Shown: positions 1 through 6,221, counted from the first letter of the stretch. The stretch: DNA of 8,566 nt from an uncultured Ruminococcus sp. (GCA_902766115.1 CACXCL010000137.1:1-8566), one strand, 5' to 3'. Notes: generated from the letters alone by a model not told the origin. Numbers and translations: made by a program.

Positions 1-10
1 CCGCGGCTCT

Positions 11-29
11 GACATGCCCCCGGCATGTC
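11..29. repeat. Short perfect inverted repeat
   Basis: Two perfect 8-base arms (GACATGCC and GGCATGTC) flank a 3-base spacer, CCC. The repeat lies in the non-coding 130 bases beyond the terminator of the minus-strand operon. There is no T-tract, so it is not a convincing terminator by itself. It may be one end of an intergenic repeat element or a hairpin belonging to whatever lies to the left. The arms are plain to see; any function is unknown. Confidence 0.5.
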
Positions 30-53
30 ATTCACTACCGCGTCGCCGCTTCG

Positions 54-71
54 CTTCCCTCCAGGGGGAAG
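54..71. repeat. Short inverted repeat in left intergenic region
   Basis: The arms CTTCCC (54-59) and GGGAAG (66-71) flank a 6-base centre, TCCAGG. Together with the palindrome at 11-29 and the heptamer array at 95-129 it forms a non-coding patch that looks like an intergenic repeat element rather than a gene. No function can be assigned. Confidence 0.35.
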
Positions 72-94
72 GCTTATACGCCGCCGGCTTCAAT

Positions 95-129
95 ATTCCA
101 CTTTCCATTTTCCATTTTCAATTTTCCAT
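95..129. repeat. Five-unit heptamer tandem repeat (TTTCCAT)
   Basis: Five consecutive 7-base units are visible: ATTCCAC, TTTCCAT, TTTCCAT, TTTCAAT and TTTCCAT. Two are identical, one differs from them by a single base, and the outermost is more diverged. The array lies immediately beyond the operon terminator on the non-coding side. It resembles the ATGGAAA-type low-complexity arrays I associate with intergenic DNA of Clostridia, but that is recollection and was not searched. Copy number may vary between strains. Confidence 0.6.
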
Positions 130-132
130 TAA

Positions 133-160
133 GAAAAAGCCCGCCGAAGCGGGCTTTTTC
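133..160 (-). terminator. Intrinsic terminator of the minus-strand operon
   Basis: A perfect 12-bp stem (133-144 paired with 149-160) has a 4-base loop. Read on the minus strand, the loop is UUCG closed by a C-G pair, the especially stable tetraloop type, and the 3' arm ends in a run of five Ts. It starts two bases after the stop codon of the ECF S-component gene. The A-tract on the other side means it could also work on the plus strand, but the UUCG loop and gene layout point to minus-strand use. Confidence 0.9.
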
Positions 161-162
161 TC

Positions 163-942
163 TCATCCGTTTCTTTTTTTCACAGTCCTCACGACCGTCG
201 CCACGGCGGGCGCAAGAAGCACCGCCAGGGAGAACTCGATGAGGAAGTTGAACATGATAACTCCCGTGAATACGTAAACGACGATATTACTGCCGCCCGC
301 CCACAAGGCGAGAGTCGGCCGGAAGAATATCAGCGTTCCGATGAGGAACAGCCCGGTGTTTGCCACCGGCGCCGCCATGGACGCCAGATAAAACGCGGAG
401 TTGTCCTTTTTCAGGGCGAAGTTGATGAGCACGAGATACGCGCCCGAGATAAGGGAGACGAGCACGGTGACGGCGATGTTCGCGCCGAGGCTCTTTCCCG
501 CCAGAAGCTGACCGGCGAAAAATCCGCCCAGGAATATGAAGATTCCGGACAGCGCCATCAGCACCTCCGCCGCTCTCTTGTTGCGGCTGAAGAACTTAAA
601 GACGATCCCCGGGAAAAATCCCGCGGCGGCGCCCTTCAGCAGGCACATGATCCACGCCAGAGGCGGATTCGCCTGGAAGATCATCTGTCCTCCCGCGTCA
701 AGCCCCACAAGGCTGAATACCGACACCACAAGGCCGAACACCAGCCCCAGGACCGTGCCGTACTTCCATCCGAGGAAGACGGAACAGATCACGATGGGTA
801 TCAGGGTCAGCGTGATGTTGACGGGACCCACCTTGACGATGGTGGACAGATACTGCAGAACCACGATGAGCGCGGCCATGATCGCCGTGATAGCCAGGTT
901 CCTGACGTTCTTCGTCCCTTTGACTTTCGTTTTTTCTTCCAT
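163..942 (-). CDS. ECF transporter S component, probable pantothenate uptake
   Basis: A 259-residue, very hydrophobic protein with about seven or eight likely membrane segments (roughly 15-36, 40-57, 61-80, 95-118, 125-147, 152-175, 187-206, 216-248). The basic N-terminus followed by an Ala-rich first helix, with an AxxxA pattern at residues 20-24, fits the substrate-binding S subunit of energy-coupling-factor vitamin transporters, where such a motif contacts EcfT. No EcfA or EcfT gene is nearby, as expected for group II systems that share one energising module. The ATG is preceded by AAGGAG at 6 bases. It is the last gene of the operon, 87 bases after coaX, with the terminator directly behind. 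Pantothenate as substrate is inferred only from the neighbouring pantothenate kinase gene; another vitamin or precursor is possible. It is longer than the roughly 180-200 residues of many S components. Confidence 0.82.
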   Translation of the reverse strand: MEEKTKVKGTKNVRNLAITAIMAALIVVLQYLSTIVKVGPVNITLTLIPIVICSVFLGWKYGTVLGLVFGLVVSVFSLVGLDAGGQMIFQANPPLAWIMCLLKGAAAGFFPGIVFKFFSRNKRAAEVLMALSGIFIFLGGFFAGQLLAGKSLGANIAVTVLVSLISGAYLVLINFALKKDNSAFYLASMAAPVANTGLFLIGTLIFFRPTLALWAGGSNIVVYVFTGVIMFNFLIEFSLAVLLAPAVATVVRTVKKRNG

Positions 943-962
943 AATTTGCTCCTTACTGTCGC

Positions 963-977
963 CCCCGCTCCGCGGGG
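963..977 (-). other. Small GC hairpin in the leader of the S-component gene
   Basis: CCCCGC and GCGGGG form a 6-bp stem with a 3-base loop, ending about 12 bases before the ribosome binding site of the downstream gene in the coaX to S-component gap. No T-tract follows, so it is not a standard terminator. I see no convincing promoter in this 87-base gap, so read-through from coaX is the simplest model. The hairpin could be an RNA processing or stability element. The gap is too short to hold a known vitamin riboswitch. Confidence 0.35.
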
Positions 978-1029
978 TGCAACGTAAAATAGATTATTAA
1001 ATGAGGCGGTCGCCCCGTTTAACCTTGTG

Positions 1030-1815
1030 TTATTTTCTCCCTGTGCGCTCGTTCAGCCGGTAGATCCTCACGAGTCCGTCGGTGGTCAGCGACTCGGCGA
1101 TGGGTATCTCCCGCTTGCAGCAGGGTATCACCCGTCCGGCGTAGCCGCCGCAGGCGATGAGATCCAGCCTGTCGAATTCTTTTTCATCCATTATCCGGTC
1201 GATGAGACCGTCGATCATGGACGCCCATCCCAAAATTGCTCCGCTTTTCATGGAGTCGGCGGTGTTCTTCCCGATGACGGATACGGGTGGCGTGAGCGAC
1301 ACGTCCGGCAGCGCCGCCGCGGAGGCGGAAAGCGCCTTTGACGAGATCCCGATACCGGGGGCGATGACAGTTCCCAGCAGCTCGCCCGACGCTCCTGCCA
1401 CGGAGATCACGGTGGCGGTGCCCAGGTCTATCACGGCGAAGGGCGGTGTGAGACGCGCCGCGGCGCCCACCATATTCGCCACGATGTCCGCGCCCACCTC
1501 CGTATGGAGGTCGATGCGTATATCGAGTCCGGTCTTCACTCCGTGAGTGAGGATCAGCGGTCCCTTTCCCGTGAGATCGCGGACGGCGTCCCTCCAGGGC
1601 TCCGCCGCCTCCGGATCCACGGACGACATGACGGCGCCCTCGATCCCGCCGACGGCGAGGTTGAAGCTGTCCGACACGTCGCGGAGCAGCATCGAGCACT
1701 CGTCCCGGGTCCTCTCGGATCCTGACGAGACCTTGACGCGCCGCAAAAGCCTGTCGTTTTCGTAAAATCCCAGAGACACCGTGCTGTTTCCGATATCGAC
1801 GGCTAAAATCATCAT
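1030..1815 (-). CDS. coaX: Type III pantothenate kinase
   Basis: Phosphorylates pantothenate to 4'-phosphopantothenate, the first step of CoA synthesis in the cytosol. Residues are numbered from the second of two adjacent ATGs (1810-1812), giving 260 residues, the usual family length. The ASKHA-fold nucleotide motif DIGNST is at 6-11, the SSV segment at 63-65, EVGAD at 105-109 with the expected catalytic Asp109, IDLGTATV at 128-135, APGI at 151-154 and GKNT at 181-184. The residue after GAD is Ile, where most homologues have Arg. The frame stays open far upstream into the aminotransferase gene, but the tandem ATGs sit 5 and 8 bases behind a strong AAGGAGG (1821-1827) and the first beta strand begins here, so that extension is rejected. 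The start lies 10 bases after the aminotransferase stop, so the genes are very probably co-transcribed and coupled. Confidence 0.95.
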   Translation of the reverse strand: MMILAVDIGNSTVSLGFYENDRLLRRVKVSSGSERTRDECSMLLRDVSDSFNLAVGGIEGAVMSSVDPEAAEPWRDAVRDLTGKGPLILTHGVKTGLDIRIDLHTEVGADIVANMVGAAARLTPPFAVIDLGTATVISVAGASGELLGTVIAPGIGISSKALSASAAALPDVSLTPPVSVIGKNTADSMKSGAILGWASMIDGLIDRIMDEKEFDRLDLIACGGYAGRVIPCCKREIPIAESLTTDGLVRIYRLNERTGRK

Positions 1816-1820
1816 TATCC

Positions 1821-1827
1821 CCTCCTT
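1821..1827 (-). promoter_or_regulatory. Ribosome binding site fixing the coaX start
   Basis: AAGGAGG on the minus strand overlaps the last base(s) of the upstream aminotransferase stop codon and sits 5 bases before the first and 8 bases before the second of two adjacent ATG codons. The second spacing is nearer the optimum, so translation may start at 1812 rather than 1815. This site excludes the long in-frame N-terminal extension. Confidence 0.85.
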
Positions 1828-2992
1828 ATGAGAGAGACTTGACAAACGCTTCGATCCTGTCCAGCGCCAGAGAAATATGCTCCACCGAGTAGGCGTAGGA
1901 GATCCTGGCGAATCCCTCGCCGGACTCTCCGAAGGCGTTGCCGGGGACGATAGCGACCCCTTGCTCACGGAGCAGACGCTGGCAGAACTGCTCGCTCGAC
2001 ATGCCGAACTGCGATATGTTCGGGAAAACGTAGAAAGCCCCGCGCGGCATGTAACAGTCGATCCCCATTGCGCGCAGACCGCCCACGAGATAGCGCCTGC
2101 GCCTGTTGTATTCGCGCCGCATCATCTCCACGTCCGTATCTCCGTTCCGCATTGCCTCCACCGCGGCGAACTGGGACGTGGTGGGGGCGCACATGATGGC
2201 GAACTGGTGGATCTTCAGCAGCTGAGGCGCGATCTCCGCAGGCGCGGCGATGTAGCCGAGCCGCCAACCGGTCATGGCATACGCCTTGGAAAAGCCGCTG
2301 GCAAGGACCGTGCGCTCGCGCATACCGTCTACCGAAGCGGCGGAAACGTGATCCGCGTCGTAGGTCAGCTCGCCGTAGATCTCGTCCGACAGGACCATTA
2401 TATCCGTTCCGCGCAGGACCTCTGCGACGGCCTCAAGATCCGCCTTCTCCATTATCGCCCCGGTGGGATTGTTCGGGAAGGGAAGCACCAGAAGCTTCGT
2501 TTTGTCCGTTATTGCGGCGCGGAGCTCGCCGGCGGTGAGCTTGAACTGATTTTCTTCTTTTGTATTGATTATGACGGGGACTCCCCCGCAGAGGCGGCAT
2601 ATGGGCTCGTAGCACACGAACGACGGCTGAGGGATGATGACCTCGTCTCCCGGCGCCACCATGGCGCGCATGGTGAGGTCGATGGCCTCGCTCCCTCCCA
2701 CGGTGACGATGATCTCGGACAGGGGATCGTACGAGAGGGAAAACCGCCTTGACAGATACTCCGATATCGCCTGCCTCAGTTCGGTCGTCCCGCTGTTGGA
2801 GGTGTAATAGGTCTTGCCCCTCTCAAGGCTGTCGATCCCCGCCACCCTGATATGCCACGGGGTGATGAAGTCGGGCTCTCCGATGGTCAGCGACACGGTG
2901 TCCTTCGACCCTTGCACCAGCTCAAAGAATTTCCGTATCCCCGACGGCTTCAGAGACGACACCTTTTCGGGTATTATTTTACCGTAATCCAT
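1826..2992 (-). CDS. Class I/II PLP-dependent aminotransferase
   Basis: A complete 388-residue fold-type I aminotransferase of the aspartate-aminotransferase superfamily, closest in feel to the PatA/AlaT-like group. It would transfer an amino group between an amino acid and a 2-oxo acid in the cytosol. Visible motifs are GEPDF near 38-42, YTSNSGTTELR at 63-73, the NNPTG loop at 174-178, SDEIY at 202-206 with the PLP-ring Asp203, SGFSKAYAMTGWRLGY at 232-247 with the Schiff-base Lys236 and phosphate-binding Arg244, PRGAFY at 316-321, and the substrate-carboxylate Arg363 in FARIS. The start codon overlaps the stop of the Lrp-like gene by one base (TGATG), with a weak GAGGT further upstream, so translation is probably coupled. 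Lrp-family regulators next to such aminotransferases are common in Clostridia. The substrate cannot be read from sequence; alanine, aspartate, branched-chain or aromatic amino acids are all possible. Confidence 0.93.
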   Translation of the reverse strand: MDYGKIIPEKVSSLKPSGIRKFFELVQGSKDTVSLTIGEPDFITPWHIRVAGIDSLERGKTYYTSNSGTTELRQAISEYLSRRFSLSYDPLSEIIVTVGGSEAIDLTMRAMVAPGDEVIIPQPSFVCYEPICRLCGGVPVIINTKEENQFKLTAGELRAAITDKTKLLVLPFPNNPTGAIMEKADLEAVAEVLRGTDIMVLSDEIYGELTYDADHVSAASVDGMRERTVLASGFSKAYAMTGWRLGYIAAPAEIAPQLLKIHQFAIMCAPTTSQFAAVEAMRNGDTDVEMMRREYNRRRRYLVGGLRAMGIDCYMPRGAFYVFPNISQFGMSSEQFCQRLLREQGVAIVPGNAFGESGEGFARISYAYSVEHISLALDRIEAFVKSLS

Positions 2993-3468
2993 CAGAATAT
3001 ATGACCTCTTTCATCAACCGGCGCCGCGCCGAAAATGATGCTCTTGTCCTTGTATTTCCGCAGAACGAAGTGGGTGGACGTGGCGACCACATCCTCGATG
3101 GTGGCGAGCTTTTCCGCCACGAAGAACGCCACCTCGCGCATGGTTTTTCCCTCGATCAGCACCGCAAGATCGAAGGAGCCTGACATGAGGTACAGACTCT
3201 CCACCTCGGTGTAGCCGATGATCTTCTGCGCCACTTGCTCATATCCCTTGCCCATCTGCGGGGTGATCTTCAGCTCTATCAGCGCGGACACGTATTCCTT
3301 GTCCGTCTTGTCCCAGTCGATCATGGTCTTGTACCCCAGGATCACGCCCTCGCGCTCGTAGTCCTCGATCATCTTCTTGATATCGCCCACTTCCTTGTCG
3401 AGCATCCGCGCCAGCGCCTCGTGAGATATCCTGCTGTTGTTTTCAAGTATCTGCAGTAGTTCGTTCAT
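2992..3468 (-). CDS. Lrp/AsnC-family transcriptional regulator
   Basis: A 158-residue protein of standard Lrp/AsnC size. Residues 1-50 form the N-terminal winged helix-turn-helix (MNELLQILENNSRISHEALA, then a recognition helix around 25-40, then EGVILGYKTMID). Residues about 57-140 form the RAM ligand-binding and oligomerisation domain, with the family's Gly-rich turn GSFDLAVLIEG at 97-107. Such proteins assemble as dimers to octamers and sense amino acids. The first helix of the HTH is slightly short compared with E. coli Lrp, as in many clostridial members. The start overlaps the stop of the MutS-like gene by one base (TAATG), with only a weak GAAGGG ahead. Its own stop overlaps the aminotransferase start. 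It probably controls this operon and responds to a substrate or product of the aminotransferase; that is inference. Confidence 0.92.
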   Translation of the reverse strand: MNELLQILENNSRISHEALARMLDKEVGDIKKMIEDYEREGVILGYKTMIDWDKTDKEYVSALIELKITPQMGKGYEQVAQKIIGYTEVESLYLMSGSFDLAVLIEGKTMREVAFFVAEKLATIEDVVATSTHFVLRKYKDKSIIFGAAPVDERGHIF

Positions 3469-5111
3469 TATCCGACCGTCCCTTCTTTGCCTTTCTTTTC
3501 AAGTATTTCGCCGAACGACAATCCGTACTTCGCCGCGATGTCGCGGGCATAGCTCTTGCCGTCGGGCGTCTCTCTCTTTATCCTGAAACTGCGGCTCCCG
3601 TCCTGACCGACCTCGGCGACCAGCGTGTCTATCCTGGCGCCGCCCAGTTTCGCACATTTTTCGTTTATCTCACCGACGGAGGACGCCAGATCGTGCAGAT
3701 GAGTGGAAAACACCGTTCTGCATCCGATGACGGACAGCCCCGCCAGCACCTCGGAGGCGATCACGGACGCCTCGTACGCTCCCGTGGAGGAGAACGATTC
3801 GTCAAGCAGCACAAGGCTTCTGTCAGTCACCTGATCGAGTATTTTTTCGAGCCTTGCGCACTCCTCGCCGAGCCGCCCCTTGTCGATAGTGTCGTCGCTT
3901 CCCGTGGGGAAGTGTGTGAAGATCCCGTCGCATGGGCTCATCCGGCACTTGTCTGCGCAGACCGGCAGTCCCAGTCCCGCCATGGCGAAGGCGATCCCCG
4001 CGGCGCAGGTGATGACCGACTTGCCTCCTCTGTTGGGTCCGGTCAGCACGTAGATCATCCCGTCCTCGTCGAAGGAGAGATCGTTCGGAACGGCAGGAGT
4101 GTCGAGTTTAAGCTTTATCACGGGGTTGGTCAGCCCGCGCGCCTCGAAATCCCGACCGCCCAGCGCGTCCGTCAGCTCGGGGTAGGTCAGATGAAGCCCG
4201 TTTTTCTCGAGTTTCGCTATAAGCTCCGCTCCTCCGGTCACAAGTTCGATCTCAGGCATCATCCTCAGCAGGAAATCGGTGTTCTCCAGGACGTATTCCG
4301 AAACGATCTTCTTCCATGATTTCACCGAAGAGCGGAACACGTCGGTCAGAGCGGAGTAGAGGGCGTTGGACAGCGCAAGCTGTCTGTTCTCGGACTGACT
4401 CTTGTCAAAGGGCGTCAGCGGCGCGATGCAGGTCATCTCGTCGGACCTGAAATCAAGCCTCAGTATCTTCTCCAGCAGCTCTCCTGACTTGAACGGCTCG
4501 TTGTTCACTGACAGAAGTCCCGCCGCGGAAGCCCGCAGCTGACCGTCGAGATTGACGCCGATGGTCACGCTCTTCACCTCTCTCACGCGGGAGGTGAGTT
4601 CTCCGAGTTTTTTGTTCAGATCCTTATAATAATCGCTGTCGGTCAGAGCTGTGATCCTGTCCGCGAGTTCCCGGAACGCCCGGCTTTCGAGTTTGTCTTT
4701 CAGGGGCGCAAGGGAGTCGTGGAGCAGGCCGACGACGGAGATATAGAGCTCGATCTCCGTGATGCTGTACAGATAGGATTCCGCCGAGCGCGAGGCGTCG
4801 CTTCCCATGCGCCGCAGGTCCTCGATGTCGCAGAGCAGTGGGATCATCTTTTTCAGCGCCCTTGTCAGTTCCGGATAACGCACCGCGTCGCGGAAGACCT
4901 CCTGACGGTACATGATGACCTCCGGCACGTCGGTGAAAAAGTCGCCGGCGTCGCAGCTTTGCATGTCGATCAGCAGATCCATCTCAAGCTGCTCCCACGT
5001 ATAGGGAGAAAGCGCCGATCCGGTCACTCCGTCCGGGCGCAGATCAAGATATTGTTCGGGGTAGAGAAGGCTGAGATCGCTTTCAAACAGCGCGGGTCCC
5101 GATCCTGGCAT
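3468..5111 (-). CDS. MutS-family ATPase lacking the mismatch-recognition domain
   Basis: A 547-residue protein ending in a MutS-type ABC ATPase domain. Numbered from the chosen ATG, Walker A is GPNRGGKS at 358-365 (GPNMGGKS in classical MutS), the linker DTIDKGRLGEECARLEKIL lies at about 407-425, Walker B is LVLLDESFSST at 433-443, and the switch is STHL near 469-472. A distal SYARDIAAKYGL segment matches the RSYGIxVA region of MutS. The first 340 residues are mostly helical, like the lever/clamp region. MutS domains I and II are absent, and no Smr endonuclease domain of MutS2 is present. It is therefore not the canonical repair MutS, and its substrate is unknown. The frame extends to an ATG at 5135, but that has no ribosome binding site, whereas GGAGGAAAGGAG lies 6 bases before 5111. 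It heads the operon with the regulator, aminotransferase and coaX. Confidence 0.88.
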   Translation of the reverse strand: MPGSGPALFESDLSLLYPEQYLDLRPDGVTGSALSPYTWEQLEMDLLIDMQSCDAGDFFTDVPEVIMYRQEVFRDAVRYPELTRALKKMIPLLCDIEDLRRMGSDASRSAESYLYSITEIELYISVVGLLHDSLAPLKDKLESRAFRELADRITALTDSDYYKDLNKKLGELTSRVREVKSVTIGVNLDGQLRASAAGLLSVNNEPFKSGELLEKILRLDFRSDEMTCIAPLTPFDKSQSENRQLALSNALYSALTDVFRSSVKSWKKIVSEYVLENTDFLLRMMPEIELVTGGAELIAKLEKNGLHLTYPELTDALGGRDFEARGLTNPVIKLKLDTPAVPNDLSFDEDGMIYVLTGPNRGGKSVITCAAGIAFAMAGLGLPVCADKCRMSPCDGIFTHFPTGSDDTIDKGRLGEECARLEKILDQVTDRSLVLLDESFSSTGAYEASVIASEVLAGLSVIGCRTVFSTHLHDLASSVGEINEKCAKLGGARIDTLVAEVGQDGSRSFRIKRETPDGKSYARDIAAKYGLSFGEILEKKGKEGTVG

Positions 5112-5117
5112 CTTGCG

Positions 5118-5129
5118 CTCCTTTCCTCC
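5118..5129 (-). promoter_or_regulatory. Ribosome binding site deciding the MutS-like start
   Basis: GGAGGAAAGGAG on the minus strand lies between two in-frame ATGs. Its GGAG ends 6 bases before the ATG at 5109-5111. The upstream ATG at 5133-5135 is preceded only by AT-rich sequence, so the downstream start is preferred and the protein loses eight residues relative to the longest reading. Confidence 0.85.
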
Positions 5130-5162
5130 GCTCATCGCGGGCGAAAAATTTCTTAATAATAT

Positions 5163-5191
5163 ATTTTACCATATAATCTTGTGGTTTACAA
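5163..5191 (-). promoter_or_regulatory. Sigma-A-type promoter of the mutS-like/lrp/coaX operon
   Basis: On the minus strand, TTGTAA (5186-5191) and TAAAAT (5163-5168) are 17 bases apart, and the -10 is preceded by TGG, an extended -10 feature. Transcription should start near 5155, giving a leader of about 45 bases to the ATG at 5111. It lies wholly in the gap behind the TIM-barrel gene. I see no terminator in that gap, so read-through from the upstream gene may also feed this operon. Confidence 0.75.
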
Positions 5192-5215
5192 TAGTTTGAG
5201 AGTCGTTTTATCCGT

Positions 5216-6079
5216 TCAGGAGCATATCAGATCCCCTATGAATGCGAGCGACTTCTTCAGGGCGGAGGTGACGACGCCCGAGCCGTTCATGGCGGGGGAC
5301 TCGAGAGTCACGGATCCGCCGTATCCGATCTTCCGGAGCATTTCCGCGATCATGGGGAAGTCCGCGATCCCGTCGCCCGGCTGATAGATAGGGTGGATGG
5401 AGGAAAAGTCCGGCGCCGCGCCCCGGACGTCCCCGATGTGGACGTGGCAGATCCGCGCCGCGATACCGGGGTCGGAGAGCGTTTCCTTCGCCTGCCGGTG
5501 GAACGTGGCGAATCTGGTGTCGAACACCAGACCGCACCGTGACAGACAGCGTCCCATCGCGCGCCAGTTGGTCAGCGGATCGTGAGTGGTGCAGGGCACG
5601 TTCTCGATCAGCAGTTTCACCCCGTATTTCCCCGCCGCCTCGATGAGACCGCCAAGCGCGTCCGTGTTGTACTCCACGTGGGAATCCGAGTTCAGCCCGC
5701 CCCACAGATGGAGGACCATCATTTTCGATCCTGCCCGCGCCGCCGCGTCGCAGTTCAGCAGGAAGAGCCGTTCCGCCTCCTCACGGAGAGAAGCCGAACG
5801 GGTCCCGTCTTTCTCCGCCGCTGCAGCCGCGTCGGACAGAAGGGTCCCCACCTCCTTTTCGCAGTGGGTCACGGGGACCTGCACACCACTCTCCCGGAAC
5901 GCCCGGATCACCCGGTCCGTTTTGTCGTAGTAGAACGGGAGCATCATAAGCTCCGCGCCGTCGCAGAGTCCCTCCGAGACGAAGGACGATATATGACGGA
6001 TCGCCCGCATGAAATCGAATCCGTTGTACCTGCTCACCATGGTCCCGGTGGAGCAGAGGAGAGTCAGTTTCCTTTCCAA
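5216..6079 (-). CDS. Xylose-isomerase-like TIM-barrel protein (sugar phosphate isomerase/epimerase)
   Basis: A 287-residue protein of the xylose isomerase/AP endonuclease IV-like TIM-barrel superfamily, usually divalent-metal enzymes acting on sugars or sugar-like acids. Strand motifs run in order: KLTLLCSTG at 4-12, THCEKE at 71-76, MVLHLWGG at 121-128, KLLIENVP at 155-162, GLVFDTRFA at 183-191, ICHVHIGD at 210-217, PGDGIADF at 234-241 and SVTLESP at 256-262. Likely metal or catalytic residues are His124, Glu159, Asp187, His212, His214 and Glu260. The start is TTG: the first barrel strand begins at residue 4, so the internal ATG at residue 14 would destroy it, and GAGGA lies about 8 bases upstream of the TTG. 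It has its own promoter and stands alone, 104 bases before the MutS-like gene. The substrate is unknown. Endonuclease IV itself is unlikely, because several of its metal ligands are not recognisable. Confidence 0.88.
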   Translation of the reverse strand: MERKLTLLCSTGTMVSRYNGFDFMRAIRHISSFVSEGLCDGAELMMLPFYYDKTDRVIRAFRESGVQVPVTHCEKEVGTLLSDAAAAAEKDGTRSASLREEAERLFLLNCDAAARAGSKMMVLHLWGGLNSDSHVEYNTDALGGLIEAAGKYGVKLLIENVPCTTHDPLTNWRAMGRCLSRCGLVFDTRFATFHRQAKETLSDPGIAARICHVHIGDVRGAAPDFSSIHPIYQPGDGIADFPMIAEMLRKIGYGGSVTLESPAMNGSGVVTSALKKSLAFIGDLICS

Positions 6080-6117
6080 TGTCCCGTTCCTCGCTTTTCG
6101 CTTTTTTTACAAAGTAA

Positions 6118-6146
6118 ATTGTATCATAAAATGATTATTTATTCAA
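6118..6146 (-). promoter_or_regulatory. Sigma-A-type promoter of the TIM-barrel gene
   Basis: On the minus strand, TTGAAT (6141-6146) and TACAAT (6118-6123) are separated by 17 bases, with TGA directly before the -10 as an extended element. The predicted transcription start is near 6110, giving a leader of about 30 bases to the TTG start at 6079. It stands back to back with the asnA promoter. Confidence 0.82.
6123..6135. promoter_or_regulatory. Candidate operator palindrome in the divergent promoter region
   Basis: ATCAT-AAA-ATGAT is a perfect inverted repeat with 5-base arms. It lies almost entirely in the spacer between the -35 and -10 boxes of the TIM-barrel promoter, where a bound protein would block RNA polymerase. 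AT-rich DNA gives short palindromes by chance, and this exact motif was not seen at the other promoters in the window, so the call is tentative. Confidence 0.3.
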
Positions 6147-6155
6147 GAAGTCGCA

Positions 6156-6184
6156 TGGACAACGGCTTGATTTTGTGATATACT
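6156..6184 (+). promoter_or_regulatory. Sigma-A-type promoter of asnA
   Basis: TGGACA (6156-6161) and TATACT (6179-6184) each match consensus at five of six positions and are 17 bases apart, with TGA ahead of the -10 as an extended element. Transcription should start near 6191, leaving a leader of only about 30 bases. That is too short for the T-box leader that controls some Firmicutes asparagine genes, so control is probably at initiation. Confidence 0.85.
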
Positions 6185-6221
6185 TGTACCGATTTTATTG
6201 AAACCGAAAGGGGAATGCCCC

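Noticed and set aside
14..277. Plus-strand 87-codon open frame at the left edge
   Set aside because: It crosses the repeats and terminator and then runs antisense to the S-component gene; no ribosome binding site and no protein-like character.
943..1029. Riboswitch or separate promoter before the ECF S-component gene
   Set aside because: The gap is only 87 bases, holds one 6-bp hairpin, and no paired -35/-10 boxes at acceptable spacing were found.
1816..1968. In-frame N-terminal extension of coaX by 51 residues
   Set aside because: It lies inside the aminotransferase coding sequence, has no homology-like character, and the AAGGAGG with tandem ATGs at 1810-1815 fits the known CoaX N-terminus.
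1877..2752. Long plus-strand open frame opposite the aminotransferase
   Set aside because: It is an antisense shadow of a gene with all PLP-enzyme motifs. Its product is rich in His, Arg and Gly with no recognisable domain.
5112..5135. Upstream ATG of the MutS-like gene
   Set aside because: No ribosome binding site precedes it; the strong GGAGGAAAGGAG lies between it and the ATG at 5111.
6198..6221. TTG start for asnA
   Set aside because: No ribosome binding site at the right distance, it would lie about 7 bases after the predicted transcription start, and the family length fits the ATG at 6222.
6185..6221. T-box leader controlling asnA
   Set aside because: The leader from the strong promoter is about 30 bases, far too short for a T-box structure.
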